Shown: in pieces, positions 35,455 through 46,511 of the stretch
How positions within the stretch are numbered: position 1 is the stretch's first letter
How the letters are laid out: each line of letters opens with the position of its first letter
Assembly (NCBI GenBank): GCA_023974075.1
Contig: CM043808.1
Coordinates: 21,452,824 to 21,516,823, forward strand
Direction of reading: 5' to 3'
Origin: Chaenocephalus aceratus
Lineage: Eukaryota; Chordata; Actinopteri; Perciformes; Channichthyidae
Length of the DNA stretch: 64,000 nt
The notes under the pieces: generated by a model
Database searches by the model: none
Seen by the model: the letters and a program-made list of their open reading frames with translations, nothing else
What the model was told of the DNA's origin: nothing
Made by a program: the position numbers and the translations under genes

Positions 35455-36640
35455 CCTGGGAATCTTAAGGGGATGTATTTTGCGGTGCTTAATCGTCCGC
35501 CCATCGGCCACCCATAGTCGGCCTTCTTCACAGGCAGCAGCACCCAACCTCCATGGAGGATTTTTTCTCGTGCCCCTGGCAACACTTAAAGGGGGTTCTA
35601 CTTTGCGGTGCTCTATCGTCCGCCCATCGGCACCCATAGTCGGCCTCTTCACAGCAGCAGCACCCAACCTCCATGGAGGATTTTTCTTCGTGCCCCTGGC
35701 AACACTTAAAGGGGGTCTACTTTGCGGTGCTCTATCGTCCGCCCATCGGCCCCCATAGTCGGCCTTCTCACAGCAGCAGCACCCAACCTCCATGGAGGAT
35801 TTTTCTCGTGCCCTGGCAACACTTAAGGGGGTCTACTTTGCGGTGCTCTATCGTCCGCCCATCGGCACCCATAGTCGGCTTCTTCACAGCAGCAGCACCC
35901 AACCTCCATGGAGGATTTTTCTCGTGCCCCTGGCAACACTTAAAGGGGGTCTACTTTGCGGTGCTTCTATCGGTCCGCCCATCGGCACCCATAGTCGGCC
36001 TTCTTCACCAGCAGCAGCACCCAAACCTCCCTGGAGGATTTTTCTAGTTGCCCCCTGGCCAACACTTAAAGGGGGTCTACTTTGCAGTGATCTATCGTCC
36101 GCCCCATCGGCACCCATAGTCGGCCTTCTTCACAGCAGCACCACCCACCCTCAAGTGGAGTGATTTTTTCTCGTGCCCCTGGCAACACTTAAAGGGGGTC
36201 TACTTTGCGGTGCTTTACCGTCCGCCCATCGGCACCCCATAGTCGGCATTCTTCACAGCAGCACCACCCCACCCTCAAGTGGAGGATTTTTCCTCGTGCC
36301 CCTGGCAACACTTAAAGGGGGTCTACTTTGCGGTGCTCTTTACCGTCCGCCCATCGGCACCCATAGTCGGCCTTCTTCACAGCAGCACCAACCCACCCTC
36401 AAGTGGAGGATTTTTCTCGTGCCCTGGCAACCCTTAAAGGGGGGTCTACTTTGCGGTGCTTTACCGTCCGCCCATCGGCACCCAATAGTCGGCCTTCTTC
36501 ACAGCAGCACCCCACCACCCTCCAGTGGAGGATTTTTCTAGTGCCCTGGCAACAATTAAAGGGGGTCTACTTTGCGGTGCTTTACCGTCCGCCCATCGGC
36601 ACCCATAGTCGGCCTTCTTCACAGCACCACCTGCCCTGCT
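35455..36640. repeat. Satellite B, left array (unit about 119 bp)
   Basis: About ten units, each with TGCCCCTGGCAACACTTAAA, TACTTTGCGGTGCTCTATCG and CGGCACCCATAGTCGGCC. Single-base indels are frequent. Two or so units recur at 55431-55612 near the right end. Confidence 0.95.
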
Positions 36641-36830
36641 GGAGTTCACACTTTAACTTTTTTTTTACCCTCTTCTCCCTTACAAATCATCCCACACTTG
36701 AGCCATCCTCACTCGGACTAAACACACTCCATGCTACCACCAGAACCAGGCATATCGTTGCCCCTGGAGATCTTTAAAGGAAAAAAACCCATAGTGGCTT
36801 TAAAACAACAGAAGACTTAGTAATTTTAAC
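36641..36830. other. Spacer downstream of the recombinase gene
   Basis: Noncoding. It shares CCCTCTTCTCCCTTACA and CACACTTGAGC stretches with repeats at 38195 and 38735. Confidence 0.6.
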
Positions 36831-36835
36831 AAACT

Positions 36836-36842
36836 TTATTTA
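36836..36842 (-). promoter_or_regulatory. Polyadenylation signal of the recombinase gene
   Basis: AATAAA on the minus strand (GTAAATAAAGTTTG), about 230 bases past the stop codon at 37074. Confidence 0.55.
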
Positions 36843-37073
36843 CAGTAATATTGACAGTAATAAATTACATCACACAGGATATAAAGTATTTACAAGGGGA
36901 CTGATTACAACAACACACTGCATATTACAAGTTGATCACTGGCCAAAAGTGGGTGAAGTTGGGGCAGAGTATGGCCACCCTCTCTTCACCCATTGTCTGA
37001 GGGGCTGTGTTCGGCCAGTGACTGGTCCCTCGTCGCTCGCCAAGCGTTGACATGTCCTTGGTAGGGAGTCTTG

Positions 37074-37585
37074 CTAGGGAGCCGGGCTGTGCTCCTCTCC
37101 AGAGATGTCACTGTCGATGTCAATACCCGCAAAAGTGTCTTCATTTCCCGCTGCTACTGCTGTCCGATGCCCGCCGCCGCTGCTTGCAGTGACTCTGTGA
37201 AGAGCAACCGAATGTCCGCAGCCCTCCTTCAAAGAAGGATTATTCGCGTAAAAATTTGTCCGCAGTTGCAGTGTTGTGACACATGGAAATCACTCACTCG
37301 TTGGCGGTTGCCTTTGTCTTGAAACCTCTTCGCATTATCGGCGTGGACTGTGCGGAGGTCGGTGAAGTTAATGGGACCGTGGAGCCCCACATCAGCCCAT
37401 GCCAACCTCAGGGAGTAGGCAAGCTTCCTGAACGGGTTCTTCCCCTCTGTGTATAGAAAGTAACGGCTCTGGGTGCAGGTCAGCGTACCCTTGATTTCCA
37501 GCCACCTCTTCATCCATCCAAATTCTTCTACGGTGAGGTACAGCTGCGCTTCCCCGAACGCGTTGGCCGTCTTGTGGTTGCTTAC
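37074..37585 (-). pseudogene. Tyrosine recombinase gene, 3' coding part (catalytic C-terminus)
   Basis: Continues the protein started at 44867. It opens at VSNHKTANAFGEAQLYL (the lysine-bearing beta strand; lines up after GYLVH of the upstream part). It continues with FGWMKRWLEIKG, GKNPFRKL, INFTDLRTVHADNA (box II arginine, with Thr where His is usual) and NRQRVSDF. Two single-base homopolymer expansions follow: CC at 37285-37286 and a run of five A (T on the sense strand) at 37250-37254. Between them the frame changes to MCHNTATADKF, and the second expansion removes the expected nucleophile tyrosine directly after it. The last frame gives an acidic tail (AGIDIDSDISGEEHS) ending at TAG, 37076-37074. 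Either this copy is dead or the bases are sequencing errors. Confidence 0.78.
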
Positions 37586-37689
37586 AAAAGTAGCAGGACT
37601 GCACCCTTGGGATGTCCGAAAGGGCCATATTATGGAGCCGTTGGACACTTGCTGCCGGAGCCTCCGCTAACTCCCGTTTCACACACGCC

Positions 37690-37860
37690 CCTCCAAGTTT
37701 GTAAAATCTACGGACCCCGCGAGGTCTCGCCGGGGTCCCGGCGCTACCGGGGGTCGCAACCTCGACCCCTCGACCCCTCGACCCGATGTTAGGCGCCCGT
37801 TACCGTATTTATGCCCTATATTGCCTTGCCGTACTCTGTTCCGCCTGGCGCTGTCGGGGG
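37690..37860. other. Noncoding start of the interrupting segment
   Basis: GC-rich, with a triple CGACCCCT repeat near 37762. The conserved coding sequence begins at 37585, so the boundary of the interruption lies to the left of this stretch but is not resolved. Confidence 0.4.
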
Positions 37861-38035
37861 TGGCAGCAACTCAATATGGGTCCACTTATCCAATATTTTT
37901 ATGTATTTAAATATACATAATGTTGTGGGGGGGGGGGGGGTGGCCGACAACTCAATATGTGGGTCCCACTTACCGAATATTTGTAATGTCCGGGGGGGGT
38001 TGGGGGGGGGGGTGATGGGGGGGGGGTTCCGATAT
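37861..38035. repeat. Satellite C, left array, with long G runs
   Basis: Units contain CAACTCAATATGTGGGTCCC and CACTTACCGAATATTTGTAATG separated by runs of 8-14 G. The same family occurs in inverted orientation at 42430-42960. The G runs could form G-quadruplexes on this strand. Confidence 0.85.
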
Positions 38036-38900
38036 AGTGAGTAAGTGGACTGCACATGGTCCTGCTGTACACTATATGGTCCTGCTGTACACTGGCTTTG
38101 ATATATGGAGTAAGTGGATTGCATATGGTCCTGCTGTACACTATATGGTCCTGCTGTACACTCGCTACCTTAGCAAGAACTGTCTTTTTTTACCCTCATC
38201 TGCCTTACACATCCTCCCACACTTGAGCACTCCTCAATCAGACTAAACCCCTCCATGCACACCACCAGAACCAGAACCTCATGCCTCATGCTCTCCGTTC
38301 AGCACCACAGAGAGTGCCTCCCTGCTCCTGCTGCTGCTTCTGCACACCTGTGCTTCTGCTGGTGACTCTCTGCACGTGGCTATCCCTGGGCAACCTGAGG
38401 TGTGTGAGGGGTCGGTGGGGCCCACGCCCCTACGGCCGACAAAAGCTTGGATCAAGGGCTGACTTTCAATAGATCGCAGCGAAGGAGCTGCTCTGCTACG
38501 TACGAAACCCCGACCCAGAATCAGGTCGTCCGCAAGTGATTTAGCACCAGGTTCTCCACAAATATGCGGTGGTCAACATGGTCCTGCTGTACACTCAATA
38601 ACTTAGCATGAACTGGCTTTGATATATGATATACATAAGTGGGCTTGCATATGTCCTGATTTACACTATATGGTCCTGCTGTACACTCAATAACTTAGCA
38701 AGAACTGTCTTTTTTTACCCTAATCTGCCTTACACATCCTCCCACACTTGAGCACTCCTCAATCAGACTAAACCCCTCCATGCACACCACCAGAACCAGA
38801 AACCTCATGCCTCATGCTCTCCGTTCAGCACCACAGAGAGTGCCTCCCTGCCCCTGCTGCTGCTTCTGCACACAAAGTTATCTATATATACGGGGATTGG
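38036..38900. repeat. Tandem and duplicated noncoding repeats
   Basis: TGGTCCTGCTGTACACT occurs at least six times between 38058 and 38692. A block of about 170 bp (38180-38350) recurs at 38705-38875 with CTTACACATCCTCCCACACT and CTCATGCTCTCCGTTCAGCA. No coding potential is evident. Confidence 0.85.
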
Positions 38901-38916
38901 GGCGATGTCCCACATA

Positions 38917-39125
38917 TGTAAGCCCACATCTCAATATTATTAATAATTCCAAAATAATAATAATTATAGTTTTTTATAACTATTAAATATGCACACATAT
39001 TGACTTGGGTCAAATATAAAAATAAATTCAAGGAACTCAATATTTGATGCCAAGGCCGTGTTTCGAACCCCGCTCTCCTCACTCCAAGGAGCGACTCTCT
39101 ATCCATTGCCCCACAAGTAGCGCTA
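38917..39125 (-). repeat. tRNA-derived SINE-like repeat, copy 1
   Basis: The minus strand reads CAATGGATAGAGAG (A-box-like) and GCGGGGTTCGAAAC (B box), a tRNA-type internal promoter, followed by an AT-rich tail containing CAAATATTGAGTTCCTTG. Copy 2 is at 39571-39753. Confidence 0.65.
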
Positions 39126-39135
39126 AGAGTAGATG

Positions 39136-39299
39136 TTTTCCATCAGCTCAGCCTTTTACCAGGAGCAAGGTGAGCTGTAAGTCACTGACAATAGGATTAC
39201 ACACAACACAAATCACAATATATACTTTAATCTCTGTAATTTAAACAAAATCATAACCTTTACGATGTGTGTTCGTTTGTGAGGCTTGTAGCCCTCACA
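39136..39299. repeat. Dispersed repeat, copy 2 (pair with 1431-1590)
   Basis: Near-identical to the left-flank block at 1431-1590, same orientation. Confidence 0.75.
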
Positions 39300-39570
39300 T
39301 TGTTCTTATAATGTTTCTTAAATGTTTTTGTATAAATGTATTTGTTCTGCTATATAATATGGAGAGTCTGACAGGAGTTTCACTGTTGAGAAACGGAGAG
39401 AGCAGGGGAGAGAGATATCATGTATACACACTATGAGTCTGGCAGTACGTCCATTCCCTTTGTTTTCATCTGTAGATGTGAATTGATGTGTCGTTTTATT
39501 CATTTTTACTGGTGGAAAACAAAGCTAAATGTCTCGTTACTCTATTGACGAATCTATAAAGCACACTTAT

Positions 39571-39753
39571 GTCCCACATCTCAATATTATTAATAATTCC
39601 AAAATAATAATAATTATAGTTTTTATAACTATTAAATATGCACCCATATTGACTTGGGTCAAATATAAAAATAAATTCAAGGAACTCAAGATTTGATGCC
39701 AAGGCCGGGGTTTCGAACCCCGCTCTCTATCCATTGCCCCACAAGTGGCGCTA
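39571..39753 (-). repeat. tRNA-derived SINE-like repeat, copy 2
   Basis: Same as 38917-39125 but lacks about 20 bp between A-like and B-like boxes. B box GGGGTTCGAAAC is intact. Confidence 0.65.
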
Positions 39754-40210
39754 AAAGCTTATTGAACAAAAGTATCATATATAGACTCCACTATGGCATA
39801 AAAAGACATTTCTCTATCGTTTTGGCGATCAAACTTGACACAAAAAACACATCAAATCACATCTACAAATCAATACGAAGCTAATGAAACCACTTTCAGA
39901 CTCATAGCGTGTTTACAAGTTTGAAAACGTAGCAATGGCTTTTCACATCACACCATTGTGTGATATATGAGTCGTTTGTACATTTTACTGGTGGAAAACA
40001 AAGCTAAATGTCTCGTTACTCTATTGACGAATCTATAAACCCACCCGAAACTGGTAGTCAAAATAGAATTATTATAATATATATTATAGATATTATAATC
40101 TATTATACTATTATATATATATTGTGGTGCACTTTTTTTTTTTATTCAAATATTGCTATATCTGCAATCAAAGTCAGTCCCTCCCAGTACTGGGTACTAA
40201 TAATATAAGT

Positions 40211-40478
40211 ATTTCACACATTCCACTGTTCACCCTGACATAAATTATAATGTAACCCATTATCCCTCTCTTAATAAAAGTATCCCTCTCGCAATTCAAC
40301 TAATTTTAAATAATTTTAATAAAAGGTCTCACGCGGGGTAGCGAACCGGGGTCACCCACACCAAGGGGGGAGGACTATTCCATTGCGCCAAACATGGCGC
40401 TGAATTTTATGGAACAAAAGTATTATATATAGGACTAATAACAGCCCTTTTATAAATGCATTTGGACAATTGCTCGGT
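40211..40478. repeat. Direct repeat of about 270 bp, copy 1, with tRNA-like block
   Basis: Repeats at 40735-41003. The minus strand of 40327-40405 reads TTTGGCGCAATGGAATAGTC and CCCCGGTTCGCTACCCC, which look like tRNA A and B boxes, so this is probably another tRNA-derived unit. Confidence 0.75.
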
Positions 40479-40734
40479 TTCCGATTTCGTGCAGACAGTA
40501 GTCTTTCACACCATCAAAATGGACAAACGATACCTCGAATGACATCTACAGACCAAGACGAAGCTAACCGAAGTACTCCCAGACTTCTAGCGTGTGAAAA
40601 ACGTGTGCAAAGTATCCCCAAACGGACCATGTCTGTGATGCTAGCTTTGCTGCTAGCGGTTAGCATTTTCAATGGAAAAATACATTGAAATGGTTGCCGT
40701 TAGCTTAGCGACTAGCGGTTAGCATAATATTAGT

Positions 40735-41003
40735 ATTTCACACATTCCACTGTTCACCCTGACATAAATTATAATGTAACCCATTATCCCTCTCTTAATA
40801 AAAGTATCCCTCTCGCAATTCAACTAATTTTAAATAATTTTAATAAAAGGTCTCACGCGGGTAGCGAACCGGGGTCGCCCACACCAAGGGGGGAGGACTA
40901 TTCCATTGTGCCAAACGTGGCCCCGTATTTTATGGAACAAAAGTATTATATATAGACTAATAACAGCCCTTTTATAAATGCATTTGGACAATTGCTCGTC
41001 ATC
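40735..41003. repeat. Direct repeat of about 270 bp, copy 2
   Basis: Second copy of 40211-40478, including the tRNA-like block at 40852-40930. Confidence 0.75.
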
Positions 41004-41078
41004 TCATTACATTTACATGGATATAAGCCCTGTTCTGGGTGGCTTACAGTTTACATACTTCAGCATCCTGTTATCTTT

Positions 41079-42310
41079 ATTATCTCTTTAGCCCTTTTCA
41101 AAGTACTTTAAACACTCAAGGAGCACTGCGGCTTCTCAAAAGGACTTAACGGAAGGTTTTGTTACATTTTAAGCCGTAACCTTTGACATTTAGTCGCACC
41201 AGAGGCATCCATTTGCATCTGCTCTCCGAGACGGTTAAAATGACATCAAGCTCAAAGCGGTCAGACCTTCCTTTGTGCTGTAAAGGGCACCGTACGGCAT
41301 GAAAGCGTGACCATTGACCTTTGGAGCTTTGTTACATTTCAAGCCGTAACCTTTGACATTAGGAGCAGCGGAGGCATCAATCTGCATGTACTCTTCGAGC
41401 CGGTTCTAATGAGAGCAAGTTCAAAGCGGTCGGACCTTCCTTTGCGCCGTCGAGAGTACTGTCGGCATTGCGAATGTGACCTCTGACCTCGGTTTTGACC
41501 TTGTCCGAGGTCGCAGGGTCCCCATATTTTGCAAGCGGGTTCCACACAAGTGCAACAACACACTCTGGGAGTTTCGGAGCGCCAACCACATTTTTTAAAT
41601 GTTTTCAATTTTCTTCCCATCTGTCAACACAAGCCTGTCATATGCGAAGCTCCAGACAGCATTTGGTGAGAAAGTTTGACATTTTATTGAAAAAAGTTCT
41701 GGGTGGGTTACAGTTTACATACTTCAGAATCCTGATCTGGGCCTTATTTAGAGGCCCCCTGTGAAAAAATTATCTCTTTAGCCCTTTTCAAAGTACTTTA
41801 AACACTCAAGGAGCACTGCGGCTTCTCAAAAGGCCTTAACGGAAGGTTTTGTTACATTTTAAGCCGTAACCTTTGACATTTAGTCGCACCAGAGGCATCC
41901 ATTTGCATCTGCTCTCCGAGACGGTTAAAATGACATCAAGCTCAAAGCGGTCAGACCTTCCTTTGTGCTGTAAAGGGCACCGTACGGCATGAAAGCGTGA
42001 CCTTTGACCTTTGGAGCTTTGTTACATTTCAAGCCGTAACCTTTGACATTAGGAGCAGCGGAGGCATCAATCTGCATGTACTCTTCGAGCCGGTTCTAAT
42101 GAGAGCAAGTTCAAAGCGGTCGGACCTTCCTTTGCGCCGTCGAGAGTACTGTCGGCATTGCGAATGTGACCTCTGACCTCGGTTTTGACCTTGTCCGAGG
42201 TCGCAGGGTCCCCATATTTTGCAAGCGGGTTCCGCACAAGCTAAACAACACACTCTCAAAGGCTCGGAGCGCCAAGCACATTTTTGGAATTTTTTTCAAT
42301 TTGCTCATTC
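41079..42310. repeat. Tandem duplication of about 690 bp
   Basis: 41079-41620 and 41769-42310 are nearly identical (start TTATCTCTTTAGCCCTTTTC, end near GCTTGTGCGG or its variant). Each copy also contains two internal diverged halves around AAGCCGTAACCTTTGACATT. Confidence 0.9.
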
Positions 42311-42429
42311 TTCTCCAGCACTAGCCTCTCAGACTATTCACGTAAATCAGAATTATGTGAGAAATTTTAAATGTTATTGAAAAAAAAATTATGGGTGAGT
42401 TTAAGTTTCCATACTTCAGATTCCCAGAC

Positions 42430-42960
42430 ACCCCCCCCCCCATAAGTACATGGTAAAAATATTTGGTAAGTGGGACCCATATTGGGTTGTCGTACAACCC
42501 CCCCCACACACAATTACAAATATTTGGTAAGTGGGACCCATATTGGGTTGTCGTACACCCCCCCCCCACACACCATTATAAATATTTGGTAAGTGGGACC
42601 CATATTGGGTTGTCGTACACCCCCCCCACACACCATTACAAATATTTGGTAAGTGGGACCCATATTGGGTTGTCGTACACCCCCCCCCCCCACACACCAT
42701 TACAAATATTTGGTAAGTGGGACCCATATTGGGTTGTCGTACACCCCCCCACACACCATTACAAATATTTGGTAAGTGGGACCCATATTGGGTTGTCGTA
42801 CACCCCCCCCCCCCCCACACACCATTACAAATATTTCGTAAGTGGGACCCATATTGACTTTCTGCCACCCCCAACCCCCCCCCATAAGTATAAGTACACA
42901 GTACGTTAATATTTGTTTAATATGTGGTAAGTGGGCCTCATATTGACTTTCTGCCACCCC
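42430..42960. repeat. Satellite C, right array (inverted relative to left array)
   Basis: About six to seven units of 60-70 bp: AAATATTTGGTAAGTGGGAC, CCATATTGGGTTGTCGTACA, then runs of 7-14 C. It is the reverse complement of the family at 37861-38035, so the two arrays bracket 38.0-42.4 kb in inverted orientation. Confidence 0.9.
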
Positions 42961-43170
42961 CCCATGCAGTACAAGTACAACCCTATTAGAACTATTAGAA
43001 CACCGCCACCTAGAGTCCAAGAACGTGCACCACACAAATATGTTATCTCCGGCACAAATATAGTGGCGACGGGACTGCAAATTCGGTGGACCATCCCTTG
43101 GCCCCAATATATGGACGGCGCTGCTATATCCCTATGGGAGAATTGGACGGCCGGGCACTAGCGTGCTTCC

Positions 43171-43256
43171 CTGTTATGACAGAGTTAGAGAGTGTCAATA
43201 CAATGTCAATCATGCATATAACTGCCAGAATAAATGCATTGATTAATAGCACTCAC
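43171..43256 (-). other. Possible intron remnant after recombinase exon 2
   Basis: On the minus strand the coding sequence ends at GYLVH with GTGAGT directly following. A CATAACAG acceptor lies 86 bp downstream but leads to a stop within 13 codons, so the true continuation is the segment at 37585, not here. Confidence 0.4.
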
Positions 43257-44867
43257 ATGAACCAGGTAGCCGAAGGCAGTGCCAGTTGTATCCGCCTTTC
43301 GGACCTCGGCGTTGGTCATGTTGGAGTAGACCCCCGGACGATGGCCGTAAATGCAGCTCCAATGAAGAGTCATATACCCATAGAGCAGGGTCCGGGTTGC
43401 GGTAGTCGGATTGCTGGCCATCACATCCAGGAGCTGAGGGATGCGAGTGGTGGTCGAAGTCAAGCATGTCATTAGGTCGTTGTGGCTCGGCAGACCTTCC
43501 ATCTTGTCACGCTTCACTTGCATCTGGTGGATAAGTACTTTTCTCTTCAGGGACTTCAAGATGGCAACTACTTCCCGTTTGATTAAAATCATGTCGGTTT
43601 GGCTGAGCCTGCTCCCCTTACACGGTGTGTCGGCCATGTACTTGAGAAAGTGTGATATATTCTTGATGTAGAAGTCGGAGGTCGTGACCTGAAGGCTTGA
43701 CTTCATCAGGCTCCGGGACCACCCACGTATCCTCTTGAGATCCCTCAAAAAGAGCCAGTCAGACAGGCGATTGAACCCGTGAGCCATGAAACTTAGGAAC
43801 GACTTCACTCTGCTCAGTTTGGAAACTGTGTTTTCCTGGAGCCTCACTGGTGGGTCGATACCTGCATAATGCTCCCGGTATCCTTGAAGATACTCCTCTG
43901 TGAAATATAAACAGTACTTTAATGACAACACATCGTGTGTTACAGAAACTGCATGTGTCACATAGCCAACACACTTACCCATGACCCGTGGGAATGTGAT
44001 GTCCCGCATTATATTTCCCCGGCCCCTGCCCCGGAACCAGGGGGAATGGATGGGAGGGGAGGTTGATGAGGCCTCGGTATGCATGGATGCAGGCTCTGAG
44101 GAGCTGGATGAATGTGTGTGAGAGCCAGTGGGGGACTCGCTGCAGGCGGGAATGGGAGACTTGCTGCAGGAGGGACCTTTCGACTTGGACAGCCTCGTTG
44201 GTGTCGACTTTGTTCGGGGTCGTTTCTTCAGAATGACCCGCTCTCGTTCCTCCCCATCGAACGCGGGCATGTCCCCGGCCCGCTGATCCATCCTCTGTCG
44301 CTTGTGCTTTATCCTCTGCTGCAACTTGCAGCGCAGGGATTTCACCTCAGCAGCATATATGTCCCGCTGAGCCCTCACTGCGTTTGCCTCCAGCCTCCAT
44401 TCTTTGCAGTCCGGGTTGTCACATTCATTCACCGGGGACAAGGGTGGAGGTTGTGACAGTATATCGTCGTCTGCCACCATGTCAACAGCCCAAGCGGTAA
44501 TCATTTCTATGGTGGGGTTTGTCATTCGGAGTTCATAAAGCTCCTTCTTGGCCACTGTCATTTTCAGTTTATTTCGAACCACATGTAGTTCCTCCCGGGC
44601 CAGCTCAACATGGTCTCTGGCCAAGTGGCAATCCAGCCTTGTGCCCCGGTACTCGCATCCCAGAATGGTACAGGGATGGAGCCTAATGTTGGTCCGTCCG
44701 TTGGCCAACAACAGCAGAATTTTTCTTTCAACCAAGTTACGCACACCATGGCGCCTCTGCAGGTGCTTGCTCAGGGCACGGTAGGAACTATTACAGATCG
44801 GACAACGGACCGCCATCCGACCTGTATTCTTGAGCATTTCGGTACCGGGAAATGTCACCAGAATCAT
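43257..44867 (-). CDS. Zinc-finger tyrosine recombinase, 5' coding part (Crypton-like)
   Basis: The open frame extends to 45137 but its first 90 residues run into the minisatellite, so I prefer the methionine at 44867 (44816, directly before the first finger, is an alternative). Near the N-terminus are two C2H2-type fingers, RCPICNSSY...HLQRRH and CTILGCEY...HLARDH. A basic, Ser-rich linker follows, then a core-binding region and box I of a tyrosine recombinase with its catalytic arginine, YGHRPGVYSNMTNAEV near 43300. An 81-bp stretch, 43978-43898, has perfect GTAAGTG and TTTCACAG borders and is a multiple of three, so it is probably an in-frame intron. The protein breaks off at GYLVH (43257) and resumes at 37585. 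Likely role: mobilises the 23.7-kb insertion. Exact family unknown to me. Confidence 0.75.
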
Positions 44868-45107
44868 GGGTAAAAAAGAAGGAAGCGTGAAAAGACTCAC
44901 GAAAGATGCACTCAGCTTATTTTCAAACCGGTGTTTGTTTTCATTTGCATCATGGTGCGGTGTCCCATTTAGGCACTCGTTAAGCGGGCAGAGATCCCTG
45001 TAATCTCCCCTCACGTTCCTCCAGAGTCTGGTTCTCCCAAAGGATACCCGACAGTTTCGGGTACGACAACGTGGGGATAACAGTACCCTCCGGGCGATCC
45101 GTCCCCC

Positions 45108-45860
45108 AGGGGGACGGAGGCATTGAACCCCTCTCACCTGCTCCCGGAGGAGGCAGGGGAGTCAGGGGAGTCAGGTACCCAGAGGGCGCACGGTGGACGG
45201 CCAGGGCGAGGCCGCCACACCGCGCTGGAGTCAGGGTCCCGGTGAGGTGCAGGACGGAGCACCCGGCAGTAGCCTCCAGCAGACCCCCGCACGGTTCCCT
45301 CGGAAGAGGTGGAGAGGCGGGTGTTTCCATCTGCTGGCGGGTTGCCGGGGTAACAGCATCCTCCGGGGAGGCATTGAACCCCTCTCACCTGCTCCCGGAG
45401 GAGGCAGGGGAGTCAGGGGAGTCAGGTACCCAGAGGGCGCACGGTGGACGGCCAGGGCGAGGCCGCCACACCGCGCTGGAGTCAGGGTCCCGGTGAGGCG
45501 CAGGACGGAGCACCCGGCAGTAGCCTCCAGCAGACCCCCGCGCGGTTCCCTCGGAAGAGGTGGAGAGGCGGGTGTTTCCATCTGCTGGCGGGTTGCCGGG
45601 GTAACAGCATCCTCCGGGGAGGCATTGAACCCCTCTCACCTGCTCCCGGAGGAGGCAGGGGAGTCAGGGGAGTCAGGGGAGTCAGGTACCCAGAGGGCGC
45701 ACGGTGGACGGCCAGGGCGAGGCCGCCACACCGCGCTGGAGTCAGGGTCCCGGTGAGGCGCAGGACGGAGCACCCGGCAGTAGCCTCCAGCAGACCCCCG
45801 CGCGGTTCCCTCGGAAGAGGTGGAGAGGCGGGTGTTTCCATCTGCTGGCGGGTTGCCGGG
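45108..45860. repeat. 251-bp minisatellite upstream of the recombinase gene
   Basis: Three near-identical units; GGGGTAACAGCATCCTCCGG begins at 45347 and 45598 (251 bp apart). GC-rich, with a variable GGGGAGTCA micro-repeat inside each unit. It lies just upstream of the minus-strand recombinase frame, so it may be its promoter. The array is interrupted by the inner LTR element and a final unit continues at 53391-53630. The long open frames over it are repeat artefacts. Confidence 0.95.
45857..45860. repeat. Target-site duplication of the inner LTR element, left
   Basis: CGGG, repeated at 53391-53394; the uninterrupted unit reads TTGCCGGGGTAACAG. Confidence 0.92.
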
Positions 45861-46410
45861 TGTTAGGAGATTTCAATGTTAACTAGGCCGCATTTCCAAA
45901 TCTCCCCGCGTTCCTAAAACAAGCTGTTATCTTACATGAAGGAATCCAGAGCATACAATTAACCGTTTAACAATAATCCACTTTAATGGTAATATACAAT
46001 GCAATACAATCAAGTACAGTACAAATTAAATACAGTTTATCTGTGGGATCCCATACTTACCTGTGCCAGCGAGAGGAGAGAGAGAGAGAGGGCACACAGC
46101 GGGGTTCCTGTCTAAATACCTCGCTGACCAAAGGAGGAGCTATCTGCGCCTCCCTTCCAGACTAGTGATTGGCTGCCCAAATTATTATCAACACCTCACA
46201 TCTTAAGTTCCCCAATCCCAGTGTCTCAGATCACAGGGATCTGAGATGCCTGTATGTTAACTCCCCACCTTCCCCCTCATCCTTTGTCCTCAAAAAGCCA
46301 CATGTTCACAGGCCCCATAAACAGTTCACAGACTTCTACCCAAATCATTTATCCCTTTTTAAGTCTTTTCATAGTTTACTAACATGAATACATACAAATA
46401 TTTCCTTACA
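45861..46410 (-). repeat. 3' LTR of the inner element
   Basis: Identical by eye to 52841-53390. On the minus strand it carries an ATTAAA signal near 45985 that could serve for polyadenylation. Confidence 0.95.
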
Positions 46411-46427
46411 ATTCCCTCTTTTGCACT
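46411..46427 (-). other. Polypurine tract of the inner element
   Basis: Minus strand GCAAAAGAGGGAAT directly before the LTR, as in the outer element. Confidence 0.8.
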
Positions 46428-46511
46428 CTTTAAACAAGAGTGCAACTTCCACAAGGAACTATTGTCTGACCCATAATGAGCAGATGCACGGCACACAACA
46501 ACACCCACATG

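Noticed and set aside
35416..36777. Frames of 110-125 residues across 35.4-36.8 kb
   Set aside because: They are translations of satellite B units, with matching antisense frames.
43171..43256. Second small intron leading to a third recombinase exon at 43170
   Set aside because: The continuation stops after about 12 codons and shows no recombinase similarity, whereas 37585 onward gives the missing catalytic domain.
45071..45866. Several 80-187-residue frames on both strands
   Set aside because: They repeat with the 251-bp minisatellite unit and exist in sense and antisense; repeat artefacts.
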